Source: VBDM01 sp035499735 (GTDB lineage: Bacteria > Pseudomonadota > Gammaproteobacteria > Burkholderiales > SG8-39). From it: DNA of 64,000 bases. Shown piece by piece: positions 15,929 to 27,038 of this stretch. A model generated the notes under the pieces. It worked only from the letters and a program-made list of their open reading frames with translations, was not told where the DNA came from and made no database searches. The stretch spans positions 62,001 through 126,000 of the forward strand of contig DATJYC010000078.1 in NCBI GenBank assembly GCA_035499735.1, written 5' to 3'. The translations under genes were made by a program, and so were the position numbers. The stretch's first letter is position 1; every line of letters begins with the position of its first letter.

Positions 15929-17119
15929 TTACTTCTTGTTGTTGATGACCTTCCAGGGATCCTTGACCGCGCTCTGCACCGTCTCGAGCTCGACGTTCTC
16001 GAGCTTGCCGCCGACCTTGCGCACTTCGCGCAGGTACTCGTTCTGGATGATGTCGCGCGTCTCCGGGTCGATCGAAATCGGCCCGCGCGGGCTGCTCGCG
16101 TTCTTGTAGTTCCTGAGCAGCTCCATCGTCCTGTCCGGATCGACCTTGCCGTTCTGCTCGCGGATCGCGTAGTAGATCGCGTCCATGCCATCCCAGGCGC
16201 CCACCGACATGAAACTCGGGGTCGAGTTCTCGCCGTACTCCTTCTTCCACGCCGCGATGAAGGCCTTGTTCGCCGGCCTGTCGGCCGCGGCCGAGTAGTG
16301 GAACACCGTGAGCACGCCCAAAGGCACGTCGCCCATGTTGGGCAGCTCCTCGTCCGTGGTGATGTCGCCGGGCCCGACGAACTTCACGCCGGCCTTGTCC
16401 AGGCCAAGCTCGCCGTAGGCCTTCATGATCGCGGTCGCCTGCTTCCCGGCGGGGACGAAGCCGAAGATGCAGTCGGGCTTCGCGTCCTTGGCGCGCTGCA
16501 TGAAGGGAATGAAATCGGGGTTCGCGAGCGGAATGCGCACCTCGCCCACGATCTTGCCGCCGCCGTCGGTGAAGCCCTTCGTGAAGGCAGCCTGCGCGTC
16601 GTGGCCTGGACCGAAGTCGCTCACGGCTATGTACGCCGTCTTGAAATGCTTGGCCGCCCAGGTGCCCATGGGGAGGCTCGACTGCCACAGCGTGAACGAC
16701 GTGCGCACGATGTACGGGGACATGGTGGTGATGACCGACGTGCCGGCGTTCATGATCACCATGGGCACCTTCGCCTCGGTCGAAAGCGGTGCAGAAGACA
16801 TCGCGTTGGGCGTCCAGGTCATGCCCGTGAGGAACTGCACCTTGTCCCGCACGATCAGCTCCTGGGAGAGCTGCTTCGCCTTGTCGGGATTGGGGCCACC
16901 GTCGTCGCGGGTGATCACCTCGACCTTCACCCCGGGCGGCAGCTTGTCCTGGTGCAGCTTCATGTAGAGCTTGATCGCCCGGTCCATGTTCTCGCCGAGC
17001 GTGGCGTTGGGGCCGGACAAGGTCAACACCGAGCCCACCTTGATGGTTTGCGCCGGCGCCTGGGCGGCGCACAGCAGCGAGGCCAGCAATATCGTTCCGG
17101 TACCGATCGTACGATTCAC
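15929..17119 (-). CDS. livK: Liv-type ABC transporter periplasmic substrate-binding protein
   Basis: Periplasmic receptor of the Leu/Ile/Val-binding type I fold, 396 residues, with a signal peptide over residues 1-23 ending PAQ before TIKVGSVLTLSGPNA. The DFGPGHDAQAAF and GEVRIPLANPDF segments are typical of receptors for aromatic acids or amides as well as amino acids. The start is a GTG at 17119 preceded by a strong purine-rich ribosome site (GAGGAGGG, about 6 bases upstream). It heads the livK-HMGF unit. The ligand cannot be read from sequence. Confidence 0.92.
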   Translation of the reverse strand: MNRTIGTGTILLASLLCAAQAPAQTIKVGSVLTLSGPNATLGENMDRAIKLYMKLHQDKLPPGVKVEVITRDDGGPNPDKAKQLSQELIVRDKVQFLTGMTWTPNAMSSAPLSTEAKVPMVIMNAGTSVITTMSPYIVRTSFTLWQSSLPMGTWAAKHFKTAYIAVSDFGPGHDAQAAFTKGFTDGGGKIVGEVRIPLANPDFIPFMQRAKDAKPDCIFGFVPAGKQATAIMKAYGELGLDKAGVKFVGPGDITTDEELPNMGDVPLGVLTVFHYSAAADRPANKAFIAAWKKEYGENSTPSFMSVGAWDGMDAIYYAIREQNGKVDPDRTMELLRNYKNASSPRGPISIDPETRDIIQNEYLREVRKVGGKLENVELETVQSAVKDPWKVINNKK

Positions 17120-17150
17120 TCTTCCCTCCTCACAAGAAAATTAGACCGAT

Positions 17151-17178
17151 TCTATATCAGTCCTCGCGATGTTGGCAC
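17151..17178 (-). promoter_or_regulatory. Possible promoter for livK
   Basis: On the minus strand GTGCCA (17173-17178) and TATAGA (17151-17156) are 16 bases apart, in the 68-base gap after the upstream Bug receptor gene. The -35 is weak, so this is tentative. It would separate livK expression from that receptor gene. Confidence 0.35.
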
Positions 17179-17187
17179 CCATTTCCC

Positions 17188-18141
17188 CTAATCGACCCTT
17201 ACCCCGACGTCCTTGACAATTTTCCCGTACTTGTCGTAGTCGCGCCGAATCAGGTCGGCGAATTCCGACGAGGTGCTGACGTAGGGCTCGAGCCCTCCGG
17301 CCGTGTTGAGTTTGCGTTTCACCTCGGGCTCGGCGAGCGCCTTGTTGACCTCGCCGTGAAGCTGGGCGACAACGGCCTCGGGCGTTCCTGCGGCCGTAAA
17401 CAGGCCCAGCCAGATCGTCACCTCGTATCCCGGATAGAACTCGGCGATCGTGGGCAGGTCGGGAAACACCTTGGAGCGCTCGCGTCCCGTCACCGCGAGC
17501 GCCCGCAGGCGACCGGCCTTGATCTGGCCGGCGCTCGAGGTGCCGGAAAACATCGCCGCGACCTCGCCCGAAACCGTGGCGGTCGTCGCAGGCGCGCCGC
17601 CTTTGTAGGGGACGTGCGTGAGGTTGATCCCCGCGCGCTGCTTGAGCATCTCCATCGCAAGCTGGTGAATGCTGCCGTTGCCCCCCGACGCGTAGGCGAG
17701 GGGCGGCCGGGCCTTGCGGGCGTACTCGATGAACTCCTTGAAGTCCTTCACGGGGACCGACGGGTTGACCGACAGCACCCACTGGTTCGACACGACCGAG
17801 GCGACGGGCGCGAGATCCTTGAGCGGGTCGATCAGCATCTTCTTATACAGGTGCGGGTTGATGGTGATCATGCTGTCGGCGAGCAGCCCGAGCGTGTACC
17901 CGTCGGCGGGGGATTTCGCGACGATATCCATCGCGATATTGCCGTTGGATCCGGGCCGGTTCTCAACGACCACCGGCTGTCCCAGCATTTCGGACAGCCG
18001 CTGTCCCACCACCCGGGCGGAGATGTCCGGCGCACCCCCCGGAGGAATCGGCACGATCAGCCGGATCGGCCGCGCGGGGTACTGGGCCCAGGCGGGGAGA
18101 GAAAGGACGGCGGCAATGATCAGGGAAGCGAAACGGCTCAT
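17188..18141 (-). CDS. Bug/TctC family periplasmic solute-binding protein
   Basis: Third Bug/TctC receptor, 317 residues. Signal peptide over residues 1-19 ending AWA before QYPARPIRLIVP. The family blocks VENRPGSNGNI, PADGYTLGLL and HVPYKGGAPAT are intact. It lies 68 bases upstream of livK in the same direction, so two unrelated receptor types precede the LigAB genes. No TctAB permease genes are in the window. The ligand is unknown. Confidence 0.92.
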   Translation of the reverse strand: MSRFASLIIAAVLSLPAWAQYPARPIRLIVPIPPGGAPDISARVVGQRLSEMLGQPVVVENRPGSNGNIAMDIVAKSPADGYTLGLLADSMITINPHLYKKMLIDPLKDLAPVASVVSNQWVLSVNPSVPVKDFKEFIEYARKARPPLAYASGGNGSIHQLAMEMLKQRAGINLTHVPYKGGAPATTATVSGEVAAMFSGTSSAGQIKAGRLRALAVTGRERSKVFPDLPTIAEFYPGYEVTIWLGLFTAAGTPEAVVAQLHGEVNKALAEPEVKRKLNTAGGLEPYVSTSSEFADLIRRDYDKYGKIVKDVGVRVD

Positions 18142-18169
18142 GAAACCCTCCGGCGAACGGGCCCCAGGC

Positions 18170-18197
18170 CCACGATGCTATGACCACGATGCTATGA
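18170..18197. repeat. Perfect 14-bp tandem duplication
   Basis: CCACGATGCTATGA occurs twice in direct succession (18170-18183 and 18184-18197) in the gap between the divergent Bug receptor and the Cfa-like gene. The second copy creates TATGAT, a possible -10 element for the rightward gene. It looks like a slipped-strand duplication. Confidence 0.9.
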
Positions 18198-18210
18198 TAT
18201 TCGCCGGTCC

Positions 18211-19430
18211 GTGAAAAATCACATGTTCATCGAACGCCGAGTCGAGCGTCTGGTCGCCAAGCTCAAGCAGTCCGTGTCGATTCCGCTGCGCCTGGAGCTG
18301 TGGAACGGGCGCACCTTCGATTTCGCGAGCGACCCCACCGTAAAGATCGGGGTGACCAGCCCCTCGGCGCTGCGCTTTCTGGTCTCGCCCGACCTGATGA
18401 AGCTGGGTTCGGCCTACGTCGAAGGCTATCTGCGCGTCGAAGGCCCGATCCTCGACGTGTTCCGGGCGGCCGAGAGCCTCGCTCGCGGCGCGGCTTCGCG
18501 CGGACGCCGCGGCCTGCGCCGCGTGTGGCGCCACAGCAAGCGCGGAGACCGGGACGCCATCCAATACCACTACGACGTCTCGAACGACTTCTATTCGCTT
18601 TGGCTGGACCGCAACCTGGTCTACTCCTGCGCCTATTTCCGCAGCGAATCGGACTCGCTGGACCTGGCGCAGGAACAGAAGCTCGACCACATCCTCGGCA
18701 AGCTCATGCTGAAGCCTGGCGAGCGGTTTCTCGACATCGGCTGCGGCTGGGGCGCGCTGATCCTGCACGCGGCCAAGAAGTACGGCGCGCGCGCCACGGG
18801 GGTGACGCTGAGCCGCAACCAGTTCGAGTTCGCCGCGAAGCGCATCCGCGAGGAGGGCCTTGAGGGCCGCTGCGAGGTCCGGCTACAGGACTACCGCGAC
18901 ATACCGGGCGAAGGCGTCTACGACAAGATCGCGAGCGTCGGCATGTTCGAGCACGTCGGCCTGAAGCATCTCAGGGGATACTTCGCCAAGATCCGCTCGC
19001 TGCTCGCCGACGACGGCGTGGTCCTGAACCACGGCATCACGGCGAGCGATCCCGACAGCCGCTGGGTCGGCATGGGCGCCGGCGAGTTCATCGACCGCTA
19101 CGTGTTCCCGCAAGGCGAGCTCCCGCACATATCGCTCGTGCTGCACGAGATGGCGAATGCCGGCCTCGAGTCGGTCGACATCGAGTCGCTGCGGCGCCAC
19201 TACGCGCGCACCTGCCTGGAGTGGGCGCAGCGCCTGGAGCAGAACCGCGAGCGTGCAATCGCCGCCGCTGGCGACAAGCGCTACCGCATCTGGCAGGTCT
19301 ATCTCGCCGGGTGCGCCCACGGCTTCGCGAACGAGTGGATGAACATCTACCAGGTGCTCGCGCGCAGGGAGGGCGGAGGCGTGAATCCCCTCCCGCTCAC
19401 GCGCGACTACATGTACGGCGCCTCGCGGGT

Positions 19431-19437
<7 letters not shown>
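18211..19437 (+). CDS. cfa: Cyclopropane-fatty-acyl-phospholipid synthase family methyltransferase
   Basis: A 408-residue SAM-dependent enzyme of the Cfa family, which adds a methylene bridge to unsaturated acyl chains of membrane phospholipids. The N-terminal lipid-associating domain covers about residues 1-110. The catalytic domain opens with QYHYDVSNDFYSLWLD, and the SAM loop FLDIGCGWG is at about 173-181; EHVGLKHL and GEFIDRYVFPQGELP are also family blocks. I keep the GTG at 18211; an ATG at 18223 four codons in is an alternative. The stop overlaps, tail to tail, the dnaE2 end by 7 bases. A related methyltransferase acting on another lipid is possible. Confidence 0.88.
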
Positions 19438-22502
<3,065 letters not shown>

Positions 22503-22505
22503 GGC

Positions 22506-23924
22506 TCAGGCGAACAATCCGTGCAGGTACCAGCCGCCTCCGCCGCGCTCCCGGTAGATCCACACCAGCGCCTCGTGCTGCGTGCGGGCGATGAAGTAGT
22601 CGCGGGCGACGTCGCCTCCATCCCACCAGCCGGACTCGATGCGCTCGGGACCGGCGAGCAGGTCGAGCGGCCCTTCGTGGTGCGGTCTCGCGCCGATTTC
22701 CTCTAGCGGCCGGGGATTTTGCAGCAGCCACAGGGGGCGCTCGCCGAATTCCAGCCGCAAGGGCCGGGTATCGGGGTCGGCCGCCGCGCTGGCGAGCTCC
22801 GGGCGATGCTCGGCCCGGGCGGCCACGCCGCGCACCGCCTCGGCGCCGAGCCGCGCGCGCAGCCGCTCGAGGAGCCGCTCCCAGTCGCCCTGCGGTTTGC
22901 CCGGCTCGAGCAGCAGCCCCAGGCTGTGGCCGGCGAGCGGCGCCACGTCGTCGACTTCGAGGGCGATCTCGCGGACCGGCCCGGCGAGCGAGAGACCGGC
23001 GAAGCGCTCGCGGGCGAGCAGCGTGAAGTGCTCGGCGTCGCGCGAAGGCGCGACCAGCCCGACCGCGACCTCGGTGGCGGGGCGGTCACGGTGCCTCAGC
23101 CGGAAAACGAGGCGCTGCGCGCCGCCCGAGCGCGCGGCGAGGAATCCCGCGAGCTGGACGATCAGGCGCCTGGCCGCGAACAGCAGCGCCTCGGCCTGGA
23201 CGACTTCGACGGGAAGCTCGATCGCCGCCCTGAACCGGGGCGGCGGAGCGAAGAAATTCCGCGGGTCGGGAAGCCGGCCGAGCCCGCGGTCGAGCTGATC
23301 GAGCAGCCGCTGCCCGAAGCGCCGCGCCAGGCCTTCGCGCGGCAGCGCGAGAAGCTCGCCGAGCGTGCGCACGCCGATCGCCGCGAGCGCCTCCAGCGTC
23401 TCGCCTTCGCAGCGCAGAACCGCGACGGAGAGCGGGGCCAGCGTCGGTTCGAGCTCGGCCGCGGAATCGACGAATCGTCCGCTTCCGGCGAGGGCCAGCC
23501 AGAACGCGGCGCGCGGCGTAGGCGCGCCGGCGAGCGCTGCGCTCCAGCCCATGTCCCCGAGATCCCGGCGCAGGCGCGCAAGAAGAGGAGAAAGACCGCC
23601 GAAGAGCCTGAGGCTGCCTGCGGCTTCGAGCAGGACCGTGTCGGGAAATTCGAGCGCCACGCCGGGGCTGAACTGTGCCGCCCACCCGGCCAGCCCGAGC
23701 AGCGCCTCGGTCTCCGCGGCGGGATCGCGCTGCGCCAGACGCAGCCTCGGAGCTAGAGCGAGCGCGGCCGAAACGGCCATGCCGGCGCGAACGCCGCGCG
23801 AGCGGGCCTTGCGGTCGCAGGCGAAAACGCGGTGCCGCTCTTCGAGCGCGAAAGGCTCAGGCGTGGACGAGCCGCGCAGGAAAATCTCGAGCGGCAGCTG
23901 CGGCAGTCGAATGGCGATCCACAT
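22506..23924 (-). CDS. imuB: ImuB, inactive Y-family polymerase of the mutasome
   Basis: A 472-residue Y-family polymerase relative that bridges ImuA, DnaE2 and the beta clamp. As in all ImuB proteins the catalytic acidic residues are missing: the first motif reads MWIAIRLPQLPLE instead of carrying the catalytic Asp, and the second reads LLEAAGSLRLFGG. Finger, thumb and little-finger regions follow, with a segment ERPLWLLQ where other ImuB proteins carry a clamp-binding motif. It overlaps imuA by 68 bases, an unusually long overlap. The role is structural: recruiting DnaE2 to lesions. Confidence 0.93.
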   Translation of the reverse strand: MWIAIRLPQLPLEIFLRGSSTPEPFALEERHRVFACDRKARSRGVRAGMAVSAALALAPRLRLAQRDPAAETEALLGLAGWAAQFSPGVALEFPDTVLLEAAGSLRLFGGLSPLLARLRRDLGDMGWSAALAGAPTPRAAFWLALAGSGRFVDSAAELEPTLAPLSVAVLRCEGETLEALAAIGVRTLGELLALPREGLARRFGQRLLDQLDRGLGRLPDPRNFFAPPPRFRAAIELPVEVVQAEALLFAARRLIVQLAGFLAARSGGAQRLVFRLRHRDRPATEVAVGLVAPSRDAEHFTLLARERFAGLSLAGPVREIALEVDDVAPLAGHSLGLLLEPGKPQGDWERLLERLRARLGAEAVRGVAARAEHRPELASAAADPDTRPLRLEFGERPLWLLQNPRPLEEIGARPHHEGPLDLLAGPERIESGWWDGGDVARDYFIARTQHEALVWIYRERGGGGWYLHGLFA

Positions 23925-24576
23925 GGCTCTTGCCGCGCACGGCGGGCGGCATCGCGGGAAGCAAAATGGGACGGGCGAGGGGAGTCCCGCGCCGCTTGAA
24001 TACGTTCACGGCGAGCCCGCCTCCCGAAGTCCCGAGCGCGACGCGCAGCGCCGCGGGGGAGGACTCGGAGGCGGCTTCCGGAAGCCTGAACAGGAATGCG
24101 GGAGCCCGCCCGCCTTCGGCGGCGATCTGCAGGCGCCGGAACTCGGCGTACTGCGCTTCCCGGGGCCACGCGAGCACCGCGCCGCAGGCGTTGGCGGCGA
24201 GCGCTTGCTCGGCGGCCCACAGCGTTTCCCTGTGCGAGGCGGTGCGAACGACGAGGAGCTTGGCGGCATCGATGCCCGCCGCGGCGAGCGCCGGTGCGTA
24301 GGGCAGGTGAGGGGGAGCGATCCAGGCGAGCCGCAACCCTCGCTGCGATATCCCGGCGAGCGCAGGTCCGAGCAGCCGCAACTCGCCGATCCCTTCGTGC
24401 GCAGGCAGGATCTCGGTCAGTACTCCGGCGGGCCAGCCGCCGCCGGGAAGCGCGGCGTCAAGCGCCGGGAACCCGCTGGGAACGACGCTATAGACGAAAG
24501 ATCGTCCGGCCCGGCTCAGGCTGTCGCCGCGCCAGATGTCGGGGCGACCGAGGAGGGCGGAGAAAGAGAGGGACAT
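23857..24576 (-). CDS. imuA: ImuA, RecA-like mutasome component
   Basis: A 239-residue protein of the ImuA/SulA-like RecA-fold family. The core begins near residue 35 with GFPALDAALPGGGWPAG, the family hallmark, and no full Walker A motif is visible. In studied systems it contacts RecA and ImuB and is needed for damage-induced mutagenesis. It starts 37 bases after lexA stops, and its end overlaps imuB by 68 bases. The C-terminal stretch after residue 210 is basic and poorly conserved and lies wholly in the overlap with imuB. Confidence 0.88.
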   Translation of the reverse strand: MSLSFSALLGRPDIWRGDSLSRAGRSFVYSVVPSGFPALDAALPGGGWPAGVLTEILPAHEGIGELRLLGPALAGISQRGLRLAWIAPPHLPYAPALAAAGIDAAKLLVVRTASHRETLWAAEQALAANACGAVLAWPREAQYAEFRRLQIAAEGGRAPAFLFRLPEAASESSPAALRVALGTSGGGLAVNVFKRRGTPLARPILLPAMPPAVRGKSHVDRHSTAAAAARDFPARLVHA

Positions 24577-24613
24577 GCCCGCCAGATCGCGGCTTGAGGG
24601 AAGATCGGCACGC

Positions 24614-25213
24614 TCAAAGAGGTCTGCGGATCACGCCGACGCCCAGCCCCTCGATCACGAAATCCTCTTCGCGAGCATCGACGACGATGGGCTTGAACTC
24701 GGGGTTCTCGGGCAGCAGCTCCACGACCCCGCCGCGGCGGCGCAGGCGCTTCACCGTGACATCGTCGTGCAGGCGCGCCACCACGATCTGGCCGGTGCGC
24801 GCCTCGCGCGTGCGGTGCACGGCGAGCAGATCGCCGTCGAGTATGCCGGCGTCGCGCATGCTCATGCCGCGCACTTTCAGCAGGTAGTCGGCGCGAGGCT
24901 GGAACAGGGCAGGGTCGACCTGACAGCGCCGCTCGATGTGCTCTTCGGCGAGGATGGGGCTGCCTGCGGCGACGCGGCCGACCAGCGGCAGGCCCAGGCT
25001 CTCGGTGAGACGGATGCCGCGCGAGGCGCCCGGGGTGAGCTCGATCGCGCCCTTCCTCTCCAGCATGCGCAGATGCTCCTCGGCGGCGTTGGCCGAGCTG
25101 TAGTTGAACGCTTTGGAGATCTCGACCCGCGTCGGCGGGAAGCCGGTCTTCTCGATCGACTTGCGGACGAAGTTGAGGATCTTCTGCTGTTTGGGCGTGA
25201 GATCTTCGGTCAT
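24614..25213 (-). CDS. lexA: LexA SOS repressor
   Basis: A 199-residue S24-family repressor. The N-terminal winged helix (about 1-70) includes PPTRVEISKAFNYSS. The self-cleavage site is the Ala-Gly in RVAAGSP near residue 82. The catalytic serine is in GMSMRDAG and the lysine in TVKRLR. The ATG at 25213 has GGAGG nine bases upstream. A perfect LexA box overlaps its own promoter, so it autoregulates, and the three mutasome genes follow in the same operon. This is a second-type genomic arrangement in which lexA heads the imuABC cassette. Confidence 0.97.
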   Translation of the reverse strand: MTEDLTPKQQKILNFVRKSIEKTGFPPTRVEISKAFNYSSANAAEEHLRMLERKGAIELTPGASRGIRLTESLGLPLVGRVAAGSPILAEEHIERRCQVDPALFQPRADYLLKVRGMSMRDAGILDGDLLAVHRTREARTGQIVVARLHDDVTVKRLRRRGGVVELLPENPEFKPIVVDAREEDFVIEGLGVGVIRRPL

Positions 25214-25229
25214 GGCAATGCCTCCGTAT

Positions 25230-25245
25230 CTGTATTTATATACAG
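25230..25245. promoter_or_regulatory. LexA (SOS) box
   Basis: CTGTATTTATATACAG at 25230-25245 fits the consensus CTGT-N8-ACAG perfectly. It lies 17 bases before the lexA start and covers the lexA -10 element. It ends three bases before the -35 of the divergent DUF3460 promoter, so bound LexA could also affect that gene. Confidence 0.95.
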
Positions 25246-25263
25246 TCTTTGACCGCTTGGCAA
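25235..25263 (-). promoter_or_regulatory. lexA promoter
   Basis: On the minus strand TTGCCA (25258-25263) and TATAAA (25235-25240) are 17 bases apart. The -10 lies inside the LexA box, the standard layout for autorepression. Start of transcription is expected near 25228. Confidence 0.7.
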
Positions 25264-25275
25264 GGGGCGTATAAT
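25249..25275 (+). promoter_or_regulatory. Promoter for the DUF3460 gene
   Basis: TTGACC at 25249-25254 and a consensus TATAAT at 25270-25275 are separated by a short 15-base spacer. Transcription should begin about 25282, giving a leader of about nine bases before the ATG at 25291. Confidence 0.6.
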
Positions 25276-25290
25276 TTCGCGCATAAAACC

Positions 25291-25482
25291 ATGGCCAAGC
25301 CCTACGAATCCGACCTCACCCGCATGATCCGCGAGCTGCTCCAGGCCAAGCCGCACATCGTCCAGGAGCAGAAAAAAGGCCGGGCGCTGTGGTGGGACAG
25401 GAAGCTCGACCCCGAGGAACAGAAACGCGACCGGGAGTCGAGCGTCAAGCAGCAGGCCTACGTCTATCAAAACAAAGTCTGA
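25291..25482 (+). CDS. DUF3460 family small protein
   Basis: A 63-residue basic soluble protein with no signal peptide or membrane segment. The pattern YESDLTRMIRELLQ, then KGRALWWD and VKQQAYVY at the end, matches DUF3460, a family I know mainly from betaproteobacteria and of unknown function. I start it at the ATG of MAKPYE rather than the upstream GTG/ATG at 25249, which lies inside the promoter. It diverges from lexA across a shared 77-base region. Its last codons overlap the proposed start of the TPR lipoprotein. Confidence 0.85.
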   Translation: MAKPYESDLTRMIRELLQAKPHIVQEQKKGRALWWDRKLDPEEQKRDRESSVKQQAYVYQNKV

Positions 25483-26173
25483 CCCCGGCCTCGGGGCGCT
25501 CGCCGCTGTCGCAGCGCTTTGTTTTTCGATCGCGGGCTGCAGCATCTTCCCTCCGCCGACAAGAGACGATGCGGACGAACCGCCGACGGTCGATTCGCTG
25601 CCGGCTTCGGCGCTCTCGGAGCGGGGCGACAGCTACGACGAACGGGCGTTAATCTCCCAGCTCAACAAGAAGAAGGACTGGGACGGGTTGCTGCGCTACG
25701 CCCAGGAACGGCAGCGCCAAGACCCGGGGGGCTCGGACGGGACGGTCGTCGCTGCCTACGCCGTGTTCCGCAAAGGCGAGTACCCGAAGGCGATCGCCTT
25801 GCTGGGGCCGGTCGTCCAGCGCAATCCCGAGGACATAGGAGCCTGGAATCTGCTTGGGGAGTCCCAGCGCAAGGCAGGGCAGCCGGGACAGGCGGTCCGG
25901 ACCTTGGAGCGCGCCAGCATCGTCGGGCGGACGTCGTTCGTCACCTTCTTTTTTCTTGGCGAAGCCTACCGGGACAGCCAGCGACTCGACCGCGCGATTC
26001 CAGCGTACCGAGAAGCGACGAGGCTCGCGCCCGAGTTCGCTCAGGGGTGGTTCGAGTTGGGGGCCGCGAGCGCCCGGATGGGAGATCGTGGCGAAGCGAA
26101 GGCCGCGCTCGACACGCTGCAGAAGCTCGACCCGGAGTTGGCGGCCGAACTGCGAAAGCGGCTTGCCCGCTGA
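25466..26173 (+). CDS. TPR-repeat lipoprotein with a non-canonical start
   Basis: An exported TPR protein of 235 residues if read from an ATC at 25466. From there the frame gives MKTKSDPGLGALAAVAALCF then SIAGC, a textbook lipoprotein signal with the lipidated cysteine near residue 24. Tetratricopeptide repeats follow over about residues 85-230 (for example ALLGPVVQRNPEDIGAWNLL and YREATRLAPEFAQGWFELG). The same frame has a stop at 25325-25327 and no ATG, GTG or TTG between it and the lipobox; the first TTG is at 25688, which would discard the signal. AGCAGG lies 9 bases before the ATC. A rare AUC start, or a sequencing error, explains this. Function unknown; TPRs suggest protein contacts. 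Confidence 0.7.
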   Translation: MKTKSDPGLGALAAVAALCFSIAGCSIFPPPTRDDADEPPTVDSLPASALSERGDSYDERALISQLNKKKDWDGLLRYAQERQRQDPGGSDGTVVAAYAVFRKGEYPKAIALLGPVVQRNPEDIGAWNLLGESQRKAGQPGQAVRTLERASIVGRTSFVTFFFLGEAYRDSQRLDRAIPAYREATRLAPEFAQGWFELGAASARMGDRGEAKAALDTLQKLDPELAAELRKRLAR

Positions 26174-26252
26174 GCTAAATTGGCGCATATGTGTATTATG
26201 TTAAATCAAATGCCAACACAAACCCTTCTCGTACCCTTTTCTTCTCAGCGCC

Positions 26253-27038
26253 TCAGATTTGTCGAAGAAACAGCCTGAAGAAATTCCGCGTCGTGGCGTC
26301 CGCCACGGCGTCCAGTCCAATCCCTCGGAGGCGGGCCACTTCCTCCGCCACGTGCCGCACCAGGCCTGGCCGGTTGGTTTTCCCCCGATGGGGCACCGGA
26401 GCGAGGTAGGGCGAGTCCGTCTCCACTAGGAGGCGATCGAGCGGGACGGCTTTCGCCACCTCCCTCAGGTCGCCGGCGTTCTTGAACGTAACGATTCCAG
26501 AGAACGAAATATGGAAACCAAGGGCGAGGGCGGACACCGCCACGTCGGCTGTCTCGGTAAAGCAGTGCATGACGCCCCCTACTTCGCCCGCGCCCTCCTC
26601 CCGCATGATCCGGATCGTGTCCTCCGCCGCGTCGCGGGTGTGGATGACCAGGGGCTTGCCGCATTCGCGTGCGGCCCGGATATGGGCGCGAAACCGCTCC
26701 CGCTGCCACTCGAGGTCCCCCGAGCGGCGGTGATAGTCCAGCCCGGTCTCTCCGATGGCGACGACCCTCGGGTGCTGGGCGAGCTCGACCAGGCGTCTCG
26801 TCGCGACGGCCTCCGATTCATGATCGGGGTGCACGCCCACGCTCGCGTAGAAGTTGTCGTGAGCCTCGGCCAATGCGAGCACCTTGGGGAACTTCGGCAG
26901 CTCGACGCTGACGCACAGCGCATGAGTGACGCCGTTCGCGCGCATCTCCTCGCGTATTTCCGGCAGCTTCCCCTCGAACTCGGGAAAGTCCAAGTGGCAA
27001 TGCGAATCCACGAGCCCGGGAAAAGTCGCGGGCGTCAC
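26253..27038 (-). CDS. tatD: TatD family metal-dependent deoxyribonuclease
   Basis: A 261-residue TIM-barrel hydrolase, the normal length. Metal-site motifs are visible: DSHCHLDF at the N-terminus, GVHPDHE, GETGLDYH, VIHTRDA, MHCFTE and ETDSPYLAP. TatD proteins act as 3'-5' exonucleases in DNA repair or turnover. The GTG at 27038 overlaps the holB TGA, so the two are translationally coupled. In many betaproteobacteria a PilZ-domain gene separates holB and tatD; it is absent here. An AT-rich 79-base gap follows the gene. Confidence 0.93.
   Translation of the reverse strand: MTPATFPGLVDSHCHLDFPEFEGKLPEIREEMRANGVTHALCVSVELPKFPKVLALAEAHDNFYASVGVHPDHESEAVATRRLVELAQHPRVVAIGETGLDYHRRSGDLEWQRERFRAHIRAARECGKPLVIHTRDAAEDTIRIMREEGAGEVGGVMHCFTETADVAVSALALGFHISFSGIVTFKNAGDLREVAKAVPLDRLLVETDSPYLAPVPHRGKTNRPGLVRHVAEEVARLRGIGLDAVADATTRNFFRLFLRQI

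Noticed and set aside
25291..26173. Programmed +1 frameshift fusing DUF3460 to the TPR lipoprotein at GTC TGA C
   Set aside because: The context resembles the prfB shift only loosely, and fusion would bury the lipoprotein signal inside the chain.
25688..26173. TTG at 25688 as the start of the TPR gene
   Set aside because: It would discard a clear lipobox and the first helices; the upstream in-frame sequence is plainly coding.
26174..26252. AT-rich gap between the TPR lipoprotein and tatD as a small gene or promoter
   Set aside because: Short frames there have no family resemblance and no convincing promoter pair was found.
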